Shown piece after piece: positions 21,396-29,785 of a DNA stretch of 32,500 bases (positions are counted from its first letter, which is position 1; every line of letters starts with the position of its first letter). Source of the DNA: Symbiodinium natans (lineage: Eukaryota; Sar; Dinophyceae; Suessiales; Symbiodiniaceae); assembly GCA_905221605.1 (NCBI GenBank), contig CAJNDS010000032.1, forward strand, positions 98,888 to 131,387, read 5' to 3'. The position numbers and the translations under genes were made by a program. The notes under the pieces are model-generated. The model worked only from the letters and a program-made list of their open reading frames with translations. It did no database searches and had not been told where the DNA came from.

Positions 21396-21540
21396 GTACA
21401 TCAAGGTCTTGGTGGAAGTTGCAGAGACAGGCGAGGCGCAGATTATCATAGCTGGCACGTACCAATGGCAATTTCCGGTCATGGCCGACAGCTCAGACCA
21501 GATGTCAATGCTGTGCGATGAACCAAAAACATGTCTCCGC
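21396..21540 (+). CDS. Repeat-module exon AG (approximate 3' end)
   Basis: After ATCCAAG the first base completes an Arg codon, and the frame then reads YIKVLVEVAETGEAQIIIAG, then TYQWQFPVMADSSDQMSMLC. Joined to AF it gives EWRVFDNLR|YIKVLVEV, a smooth continuation. Codon choice and composition look coding for about 45 residues. The frame ends at a stop near 21555. Confidence 0.72.
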
Positions 21541-21749
21541 CATTGGTGCATCTGCTGAGAGAGTTCGCCATGTTGGCATCAGTCCGTGACTGGCTTCACT
21601 GCGCCGCCAATGCGTTGGTTAGATGTTGATGTGTTCCATGTAATTTGTAAACGCTTGCGCGCGCCGCCTCGGCAGCCCAAGCCGGGCCGCCCCAGAGCAT
21701 GCAGTATGTGGCTAGGGGGAGACGGAGCTGTTGATTTAGGTCAAGCGGC

Positions 21750-21841
21750 GGTGGGGAGGGGGGGGCGGGGGGGAGGGGGGGGGTGGGGAGGGGGGGGGCG
21801 GGGGGGGAGGGGGGGGGGGGGGGGGGGGGGGGGTGGGGGGG
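21750..21841. repeat. G-rich tract in an intron
   Basis: Ninety-odd bases with almost only G, broken by single A, C or T, including a G run of more than 20. It lies between exons AG and AH. Confidence 0.93.
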
Positions 21842-22140
21842 TGCATTTTGAGGCCGACAGGCAGGACCCTCCGCAGAGCGTCACAAAATTCTGCATGGGG
21901 AAAGGTTGGGTCAGGGGGAAGGTGGCCTGATCCGGGTCTGCTTGTTCCAGACGCTCGGCAGGAAGCGAGGCGACTTTTTTTTTTTTTCTGAGGTTCCCTT
22001 GATCAAGCCTTTTGCCAGTGAGTGGTATGTCAGCTTATGCTCAGAGCAAACTTGCCACTTTGCCGCAGTTGGACACGCTTTTCGCATCTTTTCACCTCGT
22101 CTTTGAAGGCTGCACCGCGTGTCTGAGCGTGTCCTTGCAG

Positions 22141-22260
22141 GCACAGAGGTCGGAGATCCTGGAATCATGGTCTCTTTTCCAGTGCCCAACAACGAGCCAC
22201 AGATGCCAGCCAAAGTGTTTCAGGCGGCTTCGGCAGCATGTCTAACGATGTCCAATGAGC
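22141..22260 (+). CDS. Coding exon AH (approximate 3' end)
   Basis: After TCCTTGCAG the exon starts with two bases of a Gly codon and reads TEVGDPGIMVSFPVPNNEPQ, then MPAKVFQAASAACLTMSNER. It looks coding by composition and by its strong acceptor. It does not show a diagnostic module motif, so its place in the protein is uncertain. Confidence 0.6.
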
Positions 22261-22440
22261 GCAAGATGGGAATAGCAACACAGCATTGCAAGATATTGCA
22301 AGGGGTTCGACCGGTCAGCAGAACGCAGGTTGTGAAGTCTTGCGAAAGCTCGGAAGCAAGCCGGAGTGTTTGAAAGCTCTCTTCGCATCGCAAGCAAAGA
22401 GTTCCAAGAAAGTTCTTGTTTGGGGGCAGTTGCCGTGCAG

Positions 22441-22536
22441 GTGGTGTCAACAACGGGGGCCAGCTCTCGCAGTCGCATCTCCTGCATGATCCTGGTGATA
22501 TTATTCCTAACCATAGTGCCGCAGAAGATCGCGCAA
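22441..22536 (+). CDS. Possible exon AI with a short hydrophobic stretch
   Basis: After GCCGTGCAG one frame reads VVSTTGASSRSRISCMILVI, then LFLTIVPQKIAQ and a stop. The hydrophobic run CMILVILFLTIV is about 12 residues, short for a membrane helix, and is followed by a Lys. A second frame (GGQLSQSHLLHDPGDIIPNH) is also open. If the first frame is right, this could be a membrane anchor. Confidence 0.3.
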
Positions 22537-22627
22537 TAGAACCAAAGTGCTCAAGAGACCAGATTAAAGATCAACAGCATGCACCATTTTCGATACCGCA
22601 TGTCGTCTCTATTGCTCTATTGCGCAG

Positions 22628-22678
22628 GGACAGGAATTGCTCGTGGTCAAATCCAACAGTTCAGTTGTGGTGTGGACA
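22628..22678 (+). CDS. Micro-exon AJ
   Basis: A 51-base, phase 0 exon between GCGCAG and GTGAGC, reading GQELLVVKSNSSVVVWT with a sequon (NSS). The acceptor and the GT donor are both good matches, and the next candidate exon (AK) starts in the same phase. Confidence 0.55.
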
Positions 22679-23151
22679 GTGAGCATGAGCATGCTATTGG
22701 GTACCGTTCTTCGATTTGTGCAAGACACAAGAACCAATCATGGCCACGCGCTTGAATTCGAGCCACCTGCAACGTTGCAGATAGTTAGCAACCGCCTGCT
22801 TCTCAAAAGGAAGCGCTTCGCCAGTCTGGTCAGTGCGAATTCCTTCGAGCAATCTTTGGAAGATATAAGTGTGATGGAGTGAAAGACCAGTGATGGTGAA
22901 CGATGGGTTTCACCAGTCTCACGTGAGGACGTCGTAACACGATGTCGCGTGCAGGCCAACTTCCACATGGATAGTTGGCCTGGGTAGCAGCATGTGGCAC
23001 ACAAAGTAATGGTGTCAGAGGACAAAGGGAAGGCCGATGTGGAGAGTTTGCCGTGGATTGCCGAGTTGCCGGTAGGGCGGATAGGGAGCTTGCATGAAGT
23101 TGCATATGGCATATGTGTTCGAGCCGGCTGAAGGTCAAGAAAACCATACAG

Positions 23152-23215
23152 GTCACGAGAGGCGCCGGCCCCATTTTCGGTCCTTCAAGTCTTTCACTGC
23201 TGAGACCCAAGTAAG
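23152..23215 (+). CDS. Probable exon AK
   Basis: After CATACAG the phase 0 frame reads VTRGAGPIFGPSSLSLLRPK and then a stop. Joined to AJ it gives VVVWT|VTRGAGPIFGP. A second frame is basic (HERRRPHFRSFKSF). Moderate support only. Confidence 0.42.
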
Positions 23216-23344
23216 GACTAAGTCAGACGCGTCGGGTGTACCGGCTTGGGTTATAGGTTTGAAAGTGCTCCTCAGTCGCTCTTGCACATGCAGCTGCAGT
23301 GATACTGATGTGCACGCAGTTGTGCGAGTTGGACAGCTTACCAG

Positions 23345-23510
23345 AAGATGGAGAAGTTAGTCGAGCAGTGTATTGCAGCATCCTTGCATGGCAGCAGTGG
23401 GGCCATTCAGCTTCCAAAACGGAGAATGCCAGAACGGCGACCAGCGCAGTTTCCTACACGAAGTGCGCCAGGCAGTCCGATCAGCCATGATGAACCATTC
23501 GGCCGCGGCC
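23345..23510 (+). CDS. Probable polar, basic exon AL
   Basis: After ACCAG the frame reads KMEKLVEQCIAASLHGSSGA, then IQLPKRRMPERRPAQFPTRS, then APGSPISHDEPFGRG. It is rich in Pro, Arg and Ser, unlike the repeat modules and like a cytoplasmic or disordered tail. It could be the intracellular end of the big protein or the N-terminal region of the kinase. Confidence 0.5.
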
Positions 23511-23587
23511 ACAAATGCATGCGGAGGTGGCTGATTGCATCCCTGCCGTTGGCCGGTGAGTCCGTCCCGGCAGTACCAATGCAGGCA

Positions 23588-23660
23588 AGTTTGTTGGTCG
23601 CGTTGCCGGTTCATCATGGTCCATCGCGACAGACGCTAAGCTGGATTCACTAACAGAGGC
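23588..23660 (+). CDS. Probable exon AM
   Basis: After AATGCAG a frame reads KFVGRVAGSSWSIATDAKLD, then SLTEAVAS and a stop. It looks coding, but no family is recognised. A different frame (SLLVALPVHHGPSRQTLSWI) is also open. Confidence 0.4.
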
Positions 23661-23702
23661 TGTGGCAAGCTGAAGTTCGGCGCTCTCGTCTGTCTACATT
23701 TT

Positions 23703-23880
23703 GTGACCTCTAAGAGCCCCTCTTCCCCTTTGGACTCATCCACAAAGTCCACGGAGTACGAAGTTGGGCACGTTTCTCTGGCTGAGCTCGACAAACCTGT
23801 CAGCGACAATAATGACAGCAACGCCGCCCGAACCAAGAACAAGGATCGGCCAGGCTCGTTGATCAGGCGCGACCAAAAAG
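23703..23880 (+). CDS. Probable low-complexity polar exon AN
   Basis: The frame reads SKSPSSPLDSSTKSTEYEVG, then HVSLAELDKPVSDNNDSNAA, then KNKDRPGSLIRRDQK. It is Ser-, Asp-, Asn- and Lys-rich, consistent with a disordered cytoplasmic or nuclear segment. It lies 300 bases in front of the first kinase-domain exon, so it may be the kinase N-terminal region. Splice sites are not settled. Confidence 0.5.
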
Positions 23881-24172
23881 TGCTTTTGTTTCTTGAGCTA
23901 AGGCAGCTAAGACAGCTAAGGTTAGCGACTCCCCCGGTCCCCTGCTGCATGGCCGAGTGTGCACGAACATGGTTGCATAGTTCTTACAAGGGTGCACATC
24001 GTCGAGTGGCCACCGGAAAACATGCATGAATGAGCAGCCGCTTCTCTTGGACAGCAGAGGATGTTCAGAAAGGACGCGACTGCTGCCGACACATGTCGTT
24101 TGCACAGTGCCAGACAACAAGTGCTTGCTGCGCACCACATAAGAGCATGAACATGTCTCGGGTTAACGAAAG

Positions 24173-24261
24173 TCGTTCAAGTCGTGCGCGCCAAGCTTCA
24201 GCAAGGCCTCCGTGAGAGCCAGCTGAAGGAGGCCCTCGCATTGGCAAGCGTGTCCATGGAG
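24173..24261 (+). CDS. Wee1-like kinase exon 1 seen: alpha-C segment
   Basis: The frame reads VVRAKLQQGLRESQLKEALA, then LASVSME. The Glu of LKEALALA sits where the alpha-C Glu of protein kinases is expected. The donor ATGGAG|GCAGCT is GC, phase 0. The acceptor is GAAAG|TCG (24172) or TCAAG|TCG (24181). Confidence 0.72.
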
Positions 24262-24423
24262 GCAGCTGGACCCTTCACTCCTGTGCTTGCCATTACTTGC
24301 CTGTTTTCATTTCATGGTTAGATTCTTGGATTCGTTTTTGTCAGCCAAGCTGAAGTCTTTGTGAAGTTTTTTTCACGCATAGTCTCATGCCTCCTTGTCG
24401 GTCTTGCAGATTCTGGACGCGAG

Positions 24424-24471
24424 GCTGCAGCTTGCCCCTACATTGTTCGCTACTATTCCTCCTGGGTGGAG
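24424..24471 (+). CDS. Wee1-like kinase exon 2 seen: beta4 strand region
   Basis: Sixteen codons read AAACPYIVRYYSSWVE. The IVRYYSSWxE motif is typical of Wee1-type and related kinases. The acceptor is GACGCGAG|GCTGCA and the donor is GTGGAG|GCGGAG (GC), both phase 0. The intron before it is 162 bases if the choices are right. The upstream sequence is also open (SGREAA), so the acceptor could be at 24409 instead. Confidence 0.82.
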
Positions 24472-24586
24472 GCGGAGATCACCATGATTCACCTGAGAAC
24501 CCAATCAAGATAGATAAGATAGTTACGTTAAGCTGCACCATTGACATTGTCATACGCGAGCTGGTCGCAGCTGTACCCCTTGAAAG

Positions 24587-24621
24587 GACAGCCGACTGCA
24601 CATTCAGACGGAGCTGCTGGG
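24587..24621 (+). CDS. Wee1-like kinase exon 3 seen: beta5/hinge region
   Basis: After TTGAAAG the phase 0 frame reads DSRLHIQTELLG. Together with exon 2 it gives SSWVE|DSRLHIQTEL, the normal order in this kinase family. The donor is probably CTGGG|GCCATA (GC), leaving phase 2. The 115-base intron between exons 2 and 3 is GC-AG. Confidence 0.78.
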
Positions 24622-25290
24622 GCCATAGTCAAAAAGTAGTTTCGAGATCGCATGTTCAACTTCGCATGCCTGCAGATGTCGGTGCTCACTTCGAGACAAG
24701 TTGATGGAGCGCCAGCAGGACCATGTGCTACATCACATCCAGCATACGATCTAGCACGAAAACCGGAGGCCTACAGTCCAGAATCTGAGTGGCCACGAGA
24801 TGCCAGCCGACAAACCAACTGAAGCCCGGTATGTGAACACGTTTGAAGCGAATGGCTCGGGAGACCACTAGGGTCCTCCAACGGCTCAATCATTCGCGTC
24901 ACTGCGCGGCAGCGGACAGGTACGACTAAAACCATACTAAAACCGCAACCTAACTCCAAATGCAAGGTATTGCAAAGGCCGAATCCAGAGTCTGCTCGAA
25001 TTGGCAATGTAACTTTAAAGTAATGTCAACTCCTCACAGACACTGAGCGAACCGAAGCGAGGACTGCAGCGATCCGCGCTTTCAGGAGTGTGAGCTGCTT
25101 GAGGCGCTCTTGGTTTCTTGAGTGCTTCATGCCACGCTACGTGTGCATGCATATATGTATATGTGTATATATATGTGGTACCCCGCCCCGCCCCACAGAT
25201 CCACCTTTTTTGCTTGTAGAAGGTGAGTATTATACATGGAAAAGAATATTGAGCAACCCGGAACCATCTGCTCAACTGTTATAAGGATTT
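24622..25290 (+). other. Start of the long intron-like gap in the kinase gene
   Basis: Ordinary composition up to about 25290, with no recognised kinase segment, although the exon for the rest of the hinge and alpha-D/E should follow here. A weak plus-strand frame near 24840 (LKRMARETTRVLQRLNHS) has no supported borders. A TA-rich tract sits at about 25147-25175. Confidence 0.45.
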
Positions 25291-25740
25291 TACGGGGCAA
25301 GCACATGACGACAACCCGTGAATTTAAGTCGCATTTAAGAGTTTAAGTTAAATGCGGACAAGGCCCTCTGAATTTATATCCGCATTTAAAAATTTAAGGT
25401 AAATGCGGCCAAGCCCCAGGAACCAAGAACCAAGAACCAAGATTGGGGTCTGCCCGCATTTAACTTAAAGTTTTAAATGCAGTTTTAAATGCCAAGCCCC
25501 AGGAACCAAGAACCAAGAATCAAGAGTCCTGACCATCTTGGTTCTTGGTTCTTGGTTCCTGGGGTCTGCCCGCATTTAACTTAATTTGTAAAATGCAGTT
25601 TAAATGCAGCCCAGCCCCAGGAACCAAGAATCAAGAGTCCTGAGCATCTTGGTTCTTGGTTCTTGGTTCCTGGGGTCTGCCCGTATTTAACTTAAATTCT
25701 TAAATGCAAGTTTAAATGCAGGAAACCCTAAGCCCAGCAT
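25291..25740. repeat. AT-rich block with hairpin-forming ~118 bp units
   Basis: Units alternate a segment of CGCATTTAACTTAA type with a palindromic segment. At 25497-25564 and 25615-25674 the sequence runs CCCCAGGAACCAAGAA to CTTGGTTCTTGGTTCCTGGGG, forming stems of about 20-25 bases around a loop containing AAGAGTCCTGA. A partial copy lies near 25415-25450. The spacing of the full copies is about 118 bases. Confidence 0.85.
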
Positions 25741-26049
25741 CTTAAACACTCCGTACTAAAATCTGGGAGTCACGGGCCGTGAAAACTTGCGCGAAACCGT
25801 TTAAATTTGCACCGTCGGGTTTCGAAAGTCAGGATTCCAAGATGCCTCGACAAGAGTCCTGGAAAATCTTAGATCTTGGATCTTGGATTCCGGCCGTGTG
25901 CATTTACACGCTTTCCGTGTAAATTTAAACGGACTGCTTTAGTAATCCGAAATTACCCTTGAAATCCCATGTGACCTCTGGCTTTAAGGTTTAGGCATTC
26001 AAAATATACATGGGTACTCTCAATCTTGGTTGGAAAGAGTTTTGTCACA
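25741..26049. other. AT-rich, further inverted-repeat remnants
   Basis: A smaller stem lies at about 25832-25893 (GGATTCCAAGAT facing ATCTTGGATTCC). No coding signal. Confidence 0.5.
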
Positions 26050-26545
26050 CAATATTTAAGGGTTTAGGGTTTTAAAGAGAAGCCCCGAAACCCTTGTTGA
26101 GCAACTAAACCCAGACCCTTAACTTTGAACCCTGTATGGTTAAGGGTTGAAGGTTTAGGGTTTCAGATTTAGGTATGATTTAATCATAAGTCGGCCATTA
26201 AACCTAAACCCTTAACCTTTGAACCCTATAGGTTTAACGTTGAAAGGTTTAGGGTTTAAGATTTAGGCTTTTTAACCTAAGCTCATAGAGTTCAAACCTT
26301 AGGTGTTTAAGGTTTAGCCAATCAAACCTTAACCCTTAACCCCTTTCGGGTTAGAACCCTAAAAACCCTTTAGGGGCCCAAAAAAGCTCAAAGGTTTTAA
26401 CCTGAAGGTATACATGCCCAGACCTTAGGTTTGCAAACCATTAAGCCCTATAAGGTTCAAAACGGTTCAGGGTTTTTCCAGGGTTTATCTCTAAAACCCT
26501 CACAAGGTTATCCCTATAGCGCTTAAACTTTATAGGGTTTACATT
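26050..26545. repeat. Degenerate telomere-like field (TTTAGGG and CCCTAAA in both orientations)
   Basis: About 500 bases dense in GGTTTAGGG, AAGGGTTTAGGG, CCCTTAACC and AAACCCTAAA-type words, in both orientations, with point changes. It looks like old interstitial telomeric sequence or a mobile sequence rich in that motif. It is not a chromosome end. Confidence 0.82.
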
Positions 26546-26799
26546 TTTTGGGCATATGGAATATGTACTGTATATCGAATACTAATAGTGGAGAAGGAAG
26601 GATGGTAAGCCTCGAAACATAAGACTAGGGCAGTATTCGAGCGCATAGGGTGATGCTAAAAATGTCATTTCCAGTAAGTCCCGGGGACGCGAGAATACAG
26701 TGAGCAAATATCTTTCACTATTTGCTGTTCATCCTCAATGTTCCAGGACTCCCAAAATGGTTATCATTTCTCCATTTTCCCATGATCCGCAAGACTCAC

Positions 26800-27330
26800 A
26801 AGCACATAAGGTCTTATATGATGCTCTTTTAAATCTACTGGGTATCACATCTTCACTACAAAAAGTAGTCAGGCGGTTGTACGTCTCGGAAGCAGAAATG
26901 TTATAGCATGCTACGGGAACTGTGCTGTCACATCTGAATATAAGCAAGCGTAGTTCGAGGAGTAAGCCAGAAGTGTAGGGGGTTTCGAGTTCGAGGGGGA
27001 AGCCAGAAGATTTTTTGGATACATTACGGTAACATTTTTTCAGGGTGCTTCAGGTGGTTGTACGCCGCGTAAGAAGAAATGACAGAAATGATTTCATATA
27101 GCATGCTACGGGAACGGTGCTGTTTTTTTCATATGGCGAAAGTTTAGGGTGGTTTTGAGTTGAAGGGGTAGGTAAGCCAGAAGGCTTTGTTTAGATACTG
27201 TACTGATATATGTTTGTTTTTCAGAATGTTTCAGGTGGTTGTACGCCTCGGAAGGAGAAACGATATCGCATGCTACGGGTGTCTATTGCAAGTCTCCAAA
27301 AACGGTGGATCTTTGAGGGGGCGGGGGGGG
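26800..27330. repeat. Three-copy diverged tandem array, period about 183 bp
   Basis: The word CAGG[CT]GGTTGTACG[CT]C followed by a purine-rich stretch and GCATGCTACGGG occurs at about 26868, 27050 and 27233, spaced about 182-183 bases. AGCCAGAAG plus a T-rich tract precedes copies 2 and 3. The sequence is diverged between copies. No coding signal was recognised. Confidence 0.82.
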
Positions 27331-27339
27331 GGGGGTAGC

Positions 27340-27485
27340 ATATATGTATATACTCTGCATGTCTATGGGTTTTGTGCATACATATGTATACACACATATA
27401 TATATATATATTCTACATATCCTCATATTGGTTTGTCGCTATACTCACATACATACGAATATACATATGTATAGTTACATAGACA
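27340..27485. repeat. TA/CATA-rich microsatellite
   Basis: ATATGTATATAC, CACACATATATATATATATA and CATACATACGAATATACATATG words. Simple sequence only. Confidence 0.85.
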
Positions 27486-29089
27486 AATAAGTGTGTATGT
27501 ACGTATAGGCGGTCTTAGTATGAATTCGCACAAAAACGGACATGTAAGTGACCTCCGGTTATGTTAAGCAAATGAAAGAAACTATTTGCACCATGGAAAG
27601 TTATAGGTTCATGAGTTTGGTTTTTGATGTAGTTGCTCCCGAAAACAGATGTGTACGCGTGCCAAACAGGAAGTATGTGAACCTTTAAGGTCGGGAGAGC
27701 AGAGTCAAAATGACAGTCTTGTTCAACTACTCTATCATTGACTTGCCTTGCCTGGATGCTTATCTACTGAACTAAGTTGGTGATTTATCAGCCGAGAGAC
27801 CAGGTGTGAATCGCTGATTCGACATTGTAGACTACTCAGAATACTGCCATCCCAGTTCAGTAGCTTTCAACCCGAAGTGGGCGGACGCCCACAAGCCCAA
27901 GCTCCAAAGAAAAGGGAGGAGGACACATGGCTGAATCATTGAACCATGAAGCAACGGGACTAATGACAAATACTGAAGATATTGAACTTGGTATTTTTGG
28001 ATCCAAGATCAAAGATTACACGGTGCTCGGCCACATCTTCGAGTTTAATGTGTACGCTCAAAAATTCAGGAATTACTGGATTATGCACTCCAGGATCCAG
28101 GATCTAGGCATTCTAGGCCCTTGGATCTTGGATCCCAAATACTGAATTCAGTATGTTCAGCCTTTGTTGAGTTTTAGCGTTTGAATTCAAGACTTGGATT
28201 CTAGAGTTCTCTGCAAGCCGGAAGTTTGAGCTCAGCACTTCCGAGTTGTCAGTATTCCCATTGCAGATGTGGATTCAATCCGGTTCAAGTCAAGAGATTC
28301 AAAAACGGATGCCGGCTCCAACATCCAAGGTCTGTTCTCGTAATTTATGTGTTAATAGCAAAGGCCCCCGGACTGAAAACATAGTTTCATGGCTTAAATG
28401 AAAGAACTTGGAGAAGAATAGTATGGGCAATAGGTTATAATAGTTCGGCCGAAAACTTAGCTGCAAACCACGACTGCACGAAATCGATGAAACTGGAGGT
28501 CAGTTCTTTACGAACACCTCATACTATCAACCGGCCATGTAATGTGCTCTTCAAACATACAAATTGGCACAGTCTAGATGACCTTTCAACGCGTATATAG
28601 GGCTTAAACGCGGGAACGTAGCTGCTGGGTTTTGAGGTGTTTGCCTCTCGAGTTTGCCCGCTGTATCATACCCAGCCGCGATTTCTTCTCCGGAGACATC
28701 CAAAAACACAGGCAAGCTCCATGATGTTTGAGAGATGTCCTGCCTCTTCTCGGGATATCCACCAGAAATCATGGCAGTTATGGAAATCATTGGAAAAACC
28801 AATGCATTTGAAGGGCTCTGGCAAAAAAACATTGAACAAATCAATGTCTTGTATGATTTCCATCGTTTCGGAGAATGTCCTGCCTCATCTCCGGGAGATC
28901 CCTGTAGATTATGCAAACCCTTGCTTTTAAAACCAGTGGAGAAGCCAAGACAATGGTAGGATTCCTCAAAGGTTCAACTCTAAACCAAACAAACGCCCAA
29001 ACCAGCAGAACAATCCAAGAGGCAATGCTCCCTGAAACGACCCCTGCTCTGCTCAGATAAATTGGTGTGGTTGGTTTTTGGGGTGGGGC
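27486..29089. other. AT-leaning intron-like sequence with short inverted and direct repeats
   Basis: Near 27998-28136, GGATCCAAGATC and TTGGATCTTGGATCC face each other. Near 28732 and 28876, ATGTCCTGCCTC[TA]TCTC[CG]GG[GA]-type words are repeated about 144 bases apart. No kinase or module motif was found in the plus-strand frames. Confidence 0.5.
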
Positions 29090-29176
29090 ATATCTATATA
29101 TGCATGTGTGTATATATATATACTAGTACTAGGTAGTATACTTCCATATACATACATATAGATATATATATATAGA
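29090..29176. repeat. TA-rich microsatellite just upstream of a kinase exon
   Basis: TATCTATATATGCATG, TATATATATATAC and GATATATATATATAG words end about 30 bases before the acceptor at 29205. Confidence 0.85.
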
Positions 29177-29205
29177 AGGGCTCAACGCTCTTCGCGTTCC
29201 CGCAG

Positions 29206-29241
29206 GTTTTGCAACATGTGGCTAGTGGCCTGAAGAAGCTG
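29206..29241 (+). CDS. Wee1-like kinase exon: alpha-E segment (3' end unsettled)
   Basis: After TTCCCGCAG the phase 0 frame reads VLQHVASGLKKL, the usual alpha-E pattern before a catalytic loop. The continuing frame (SRPGCFGVTC) is not kinase-like. The catalytic loop lies 60-100 bases on in another frame, so either a very small intron or a frameshift lies between 29221 and 29291. Confidence 0.65.
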
Positions 29242-29291
29242 TCCCGACCTGGATGCTTCGGGGTGACCTGCAGAAAGCTGCAAACTGGCAG

Positions 29292-29369
29292 TTGCACAAA
29301 GGCACGGCCTCAGCATCGTGCACTTGGACATCAAGCCCGACAACATCCTCTTGAGCCGAGGAGAGCCAG
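29292..29369 (+). CDS. Wee1-like kinase exon: catalytic loop
   Basis: The frame reads AQRHGLSIVHLDIKPDNILL, then SRGEP. H-L-D-I-K-P-D-N contains the catalytic Asp, the Lys and the metal-binding Asn. HLDIKP in place of HRDLKP is characteristic of the Wee1 family. The donor GAGCCAG|GCTAGG is GC, phase 1. The 5' border may be at CTGGCAG (29291), but is uncertain. Confidence 0.85.
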
Positions 29370-29546
29370 GCTAGGGCTTCTATGTGCCGAGCAGAATACT
29401 CCAGCACATTCTACCTCGCATTGGTCGAAGCACTGTTAATGCGAATGCCAAGACCAATACATGTTCTGCCTCAGGAAGTTGCAGGGGAAGCTTGTGCTGA
29501 AAACTTTTAAAGAAAGTAGGAATGCCCGAGTACTGGACAGCAACAG

Positions 29547-29708
29547 GCTATTTCAAAATCGCAGATCTCGGCTTGGCAGCTGCGGCGATAGGCCCGGCAT
29601 CAGATCATCCTCTAGGACGAGCATGGGTTTGCCTATCCTCGCCAGGCACGGGCTGCAACGACATCACCGAGGGTGATTGTCGCTACCTCGCAAAGGAAGT
29701 GCTGCAAG
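29547..29708 (+). CDS. Wee1-like kinase exon: DLG and activation segment
   Basis: After CAACAG the exon starts with two bases that complete the Gly from the previous exon (GEPG|YFKIADLGLAAAA). DLG replaces DFG, as is usual in Wee1. The exon continues to NDITEGDCRYLAKEVLQ, the family activation-segment signature (EGD-x-RYLA-x-E). The donor CTGCAAG|GCTAAC is GC, phase 1. The introns on both sides are GC-AG (177 and 77 bases) and restore frame and motif. Confidence 0.9.
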
Positions 29709-29785
29709 GCTAACATGGCTAAAGCCCGTGTTGGTCACAGACGGCTACGCATGGCTTTTGCGCCACTTGGTGCACGCTGCGCTAG

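Larger units (their letters stand above)
1832..23215 (+). other. Span of giant repeat-module (probably extracellular) protein gene, upstream end outside the window
   Basis: Plus-strand exons between these points share one recurring module of about 190-200 residues. Element 1 is a hydrophobic strand ending in P-x-G-[FY] (LLDAPDGFDF, MLAPVGYVW, ALRGPAGFAF, LLAAPGFQF, VVHEPTGFQF, LLLPYGFAP, LITAPDTFLVQC). Element 2 is an aromatic strand near N-P (FYVRLSVNNP, YAFTIQVQNP, VAFQMSVLNP, MTFNLLLGSHNP). Element 3 is a Trp strand (NLWQIKL, DDWRIWV, DYWRMEL, DFWQIRV). N-x-S/T sequons are frequent, which suggests a secreted or cell-surface chain; no signal peptide or certain membrane segment was seen. The first recognised exon begins at a splice acceptor, so the 5' end lies upstream. 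I do not recognise a named domain family. The exon order and the 3' limit are inference. Confidence 0.7.

Noticed and set aside
26050-26545. True chromosome end
   Set aside because: The motif is degenerate, present in both orientations and followed by 6 kb of other sequence including kinase exons.
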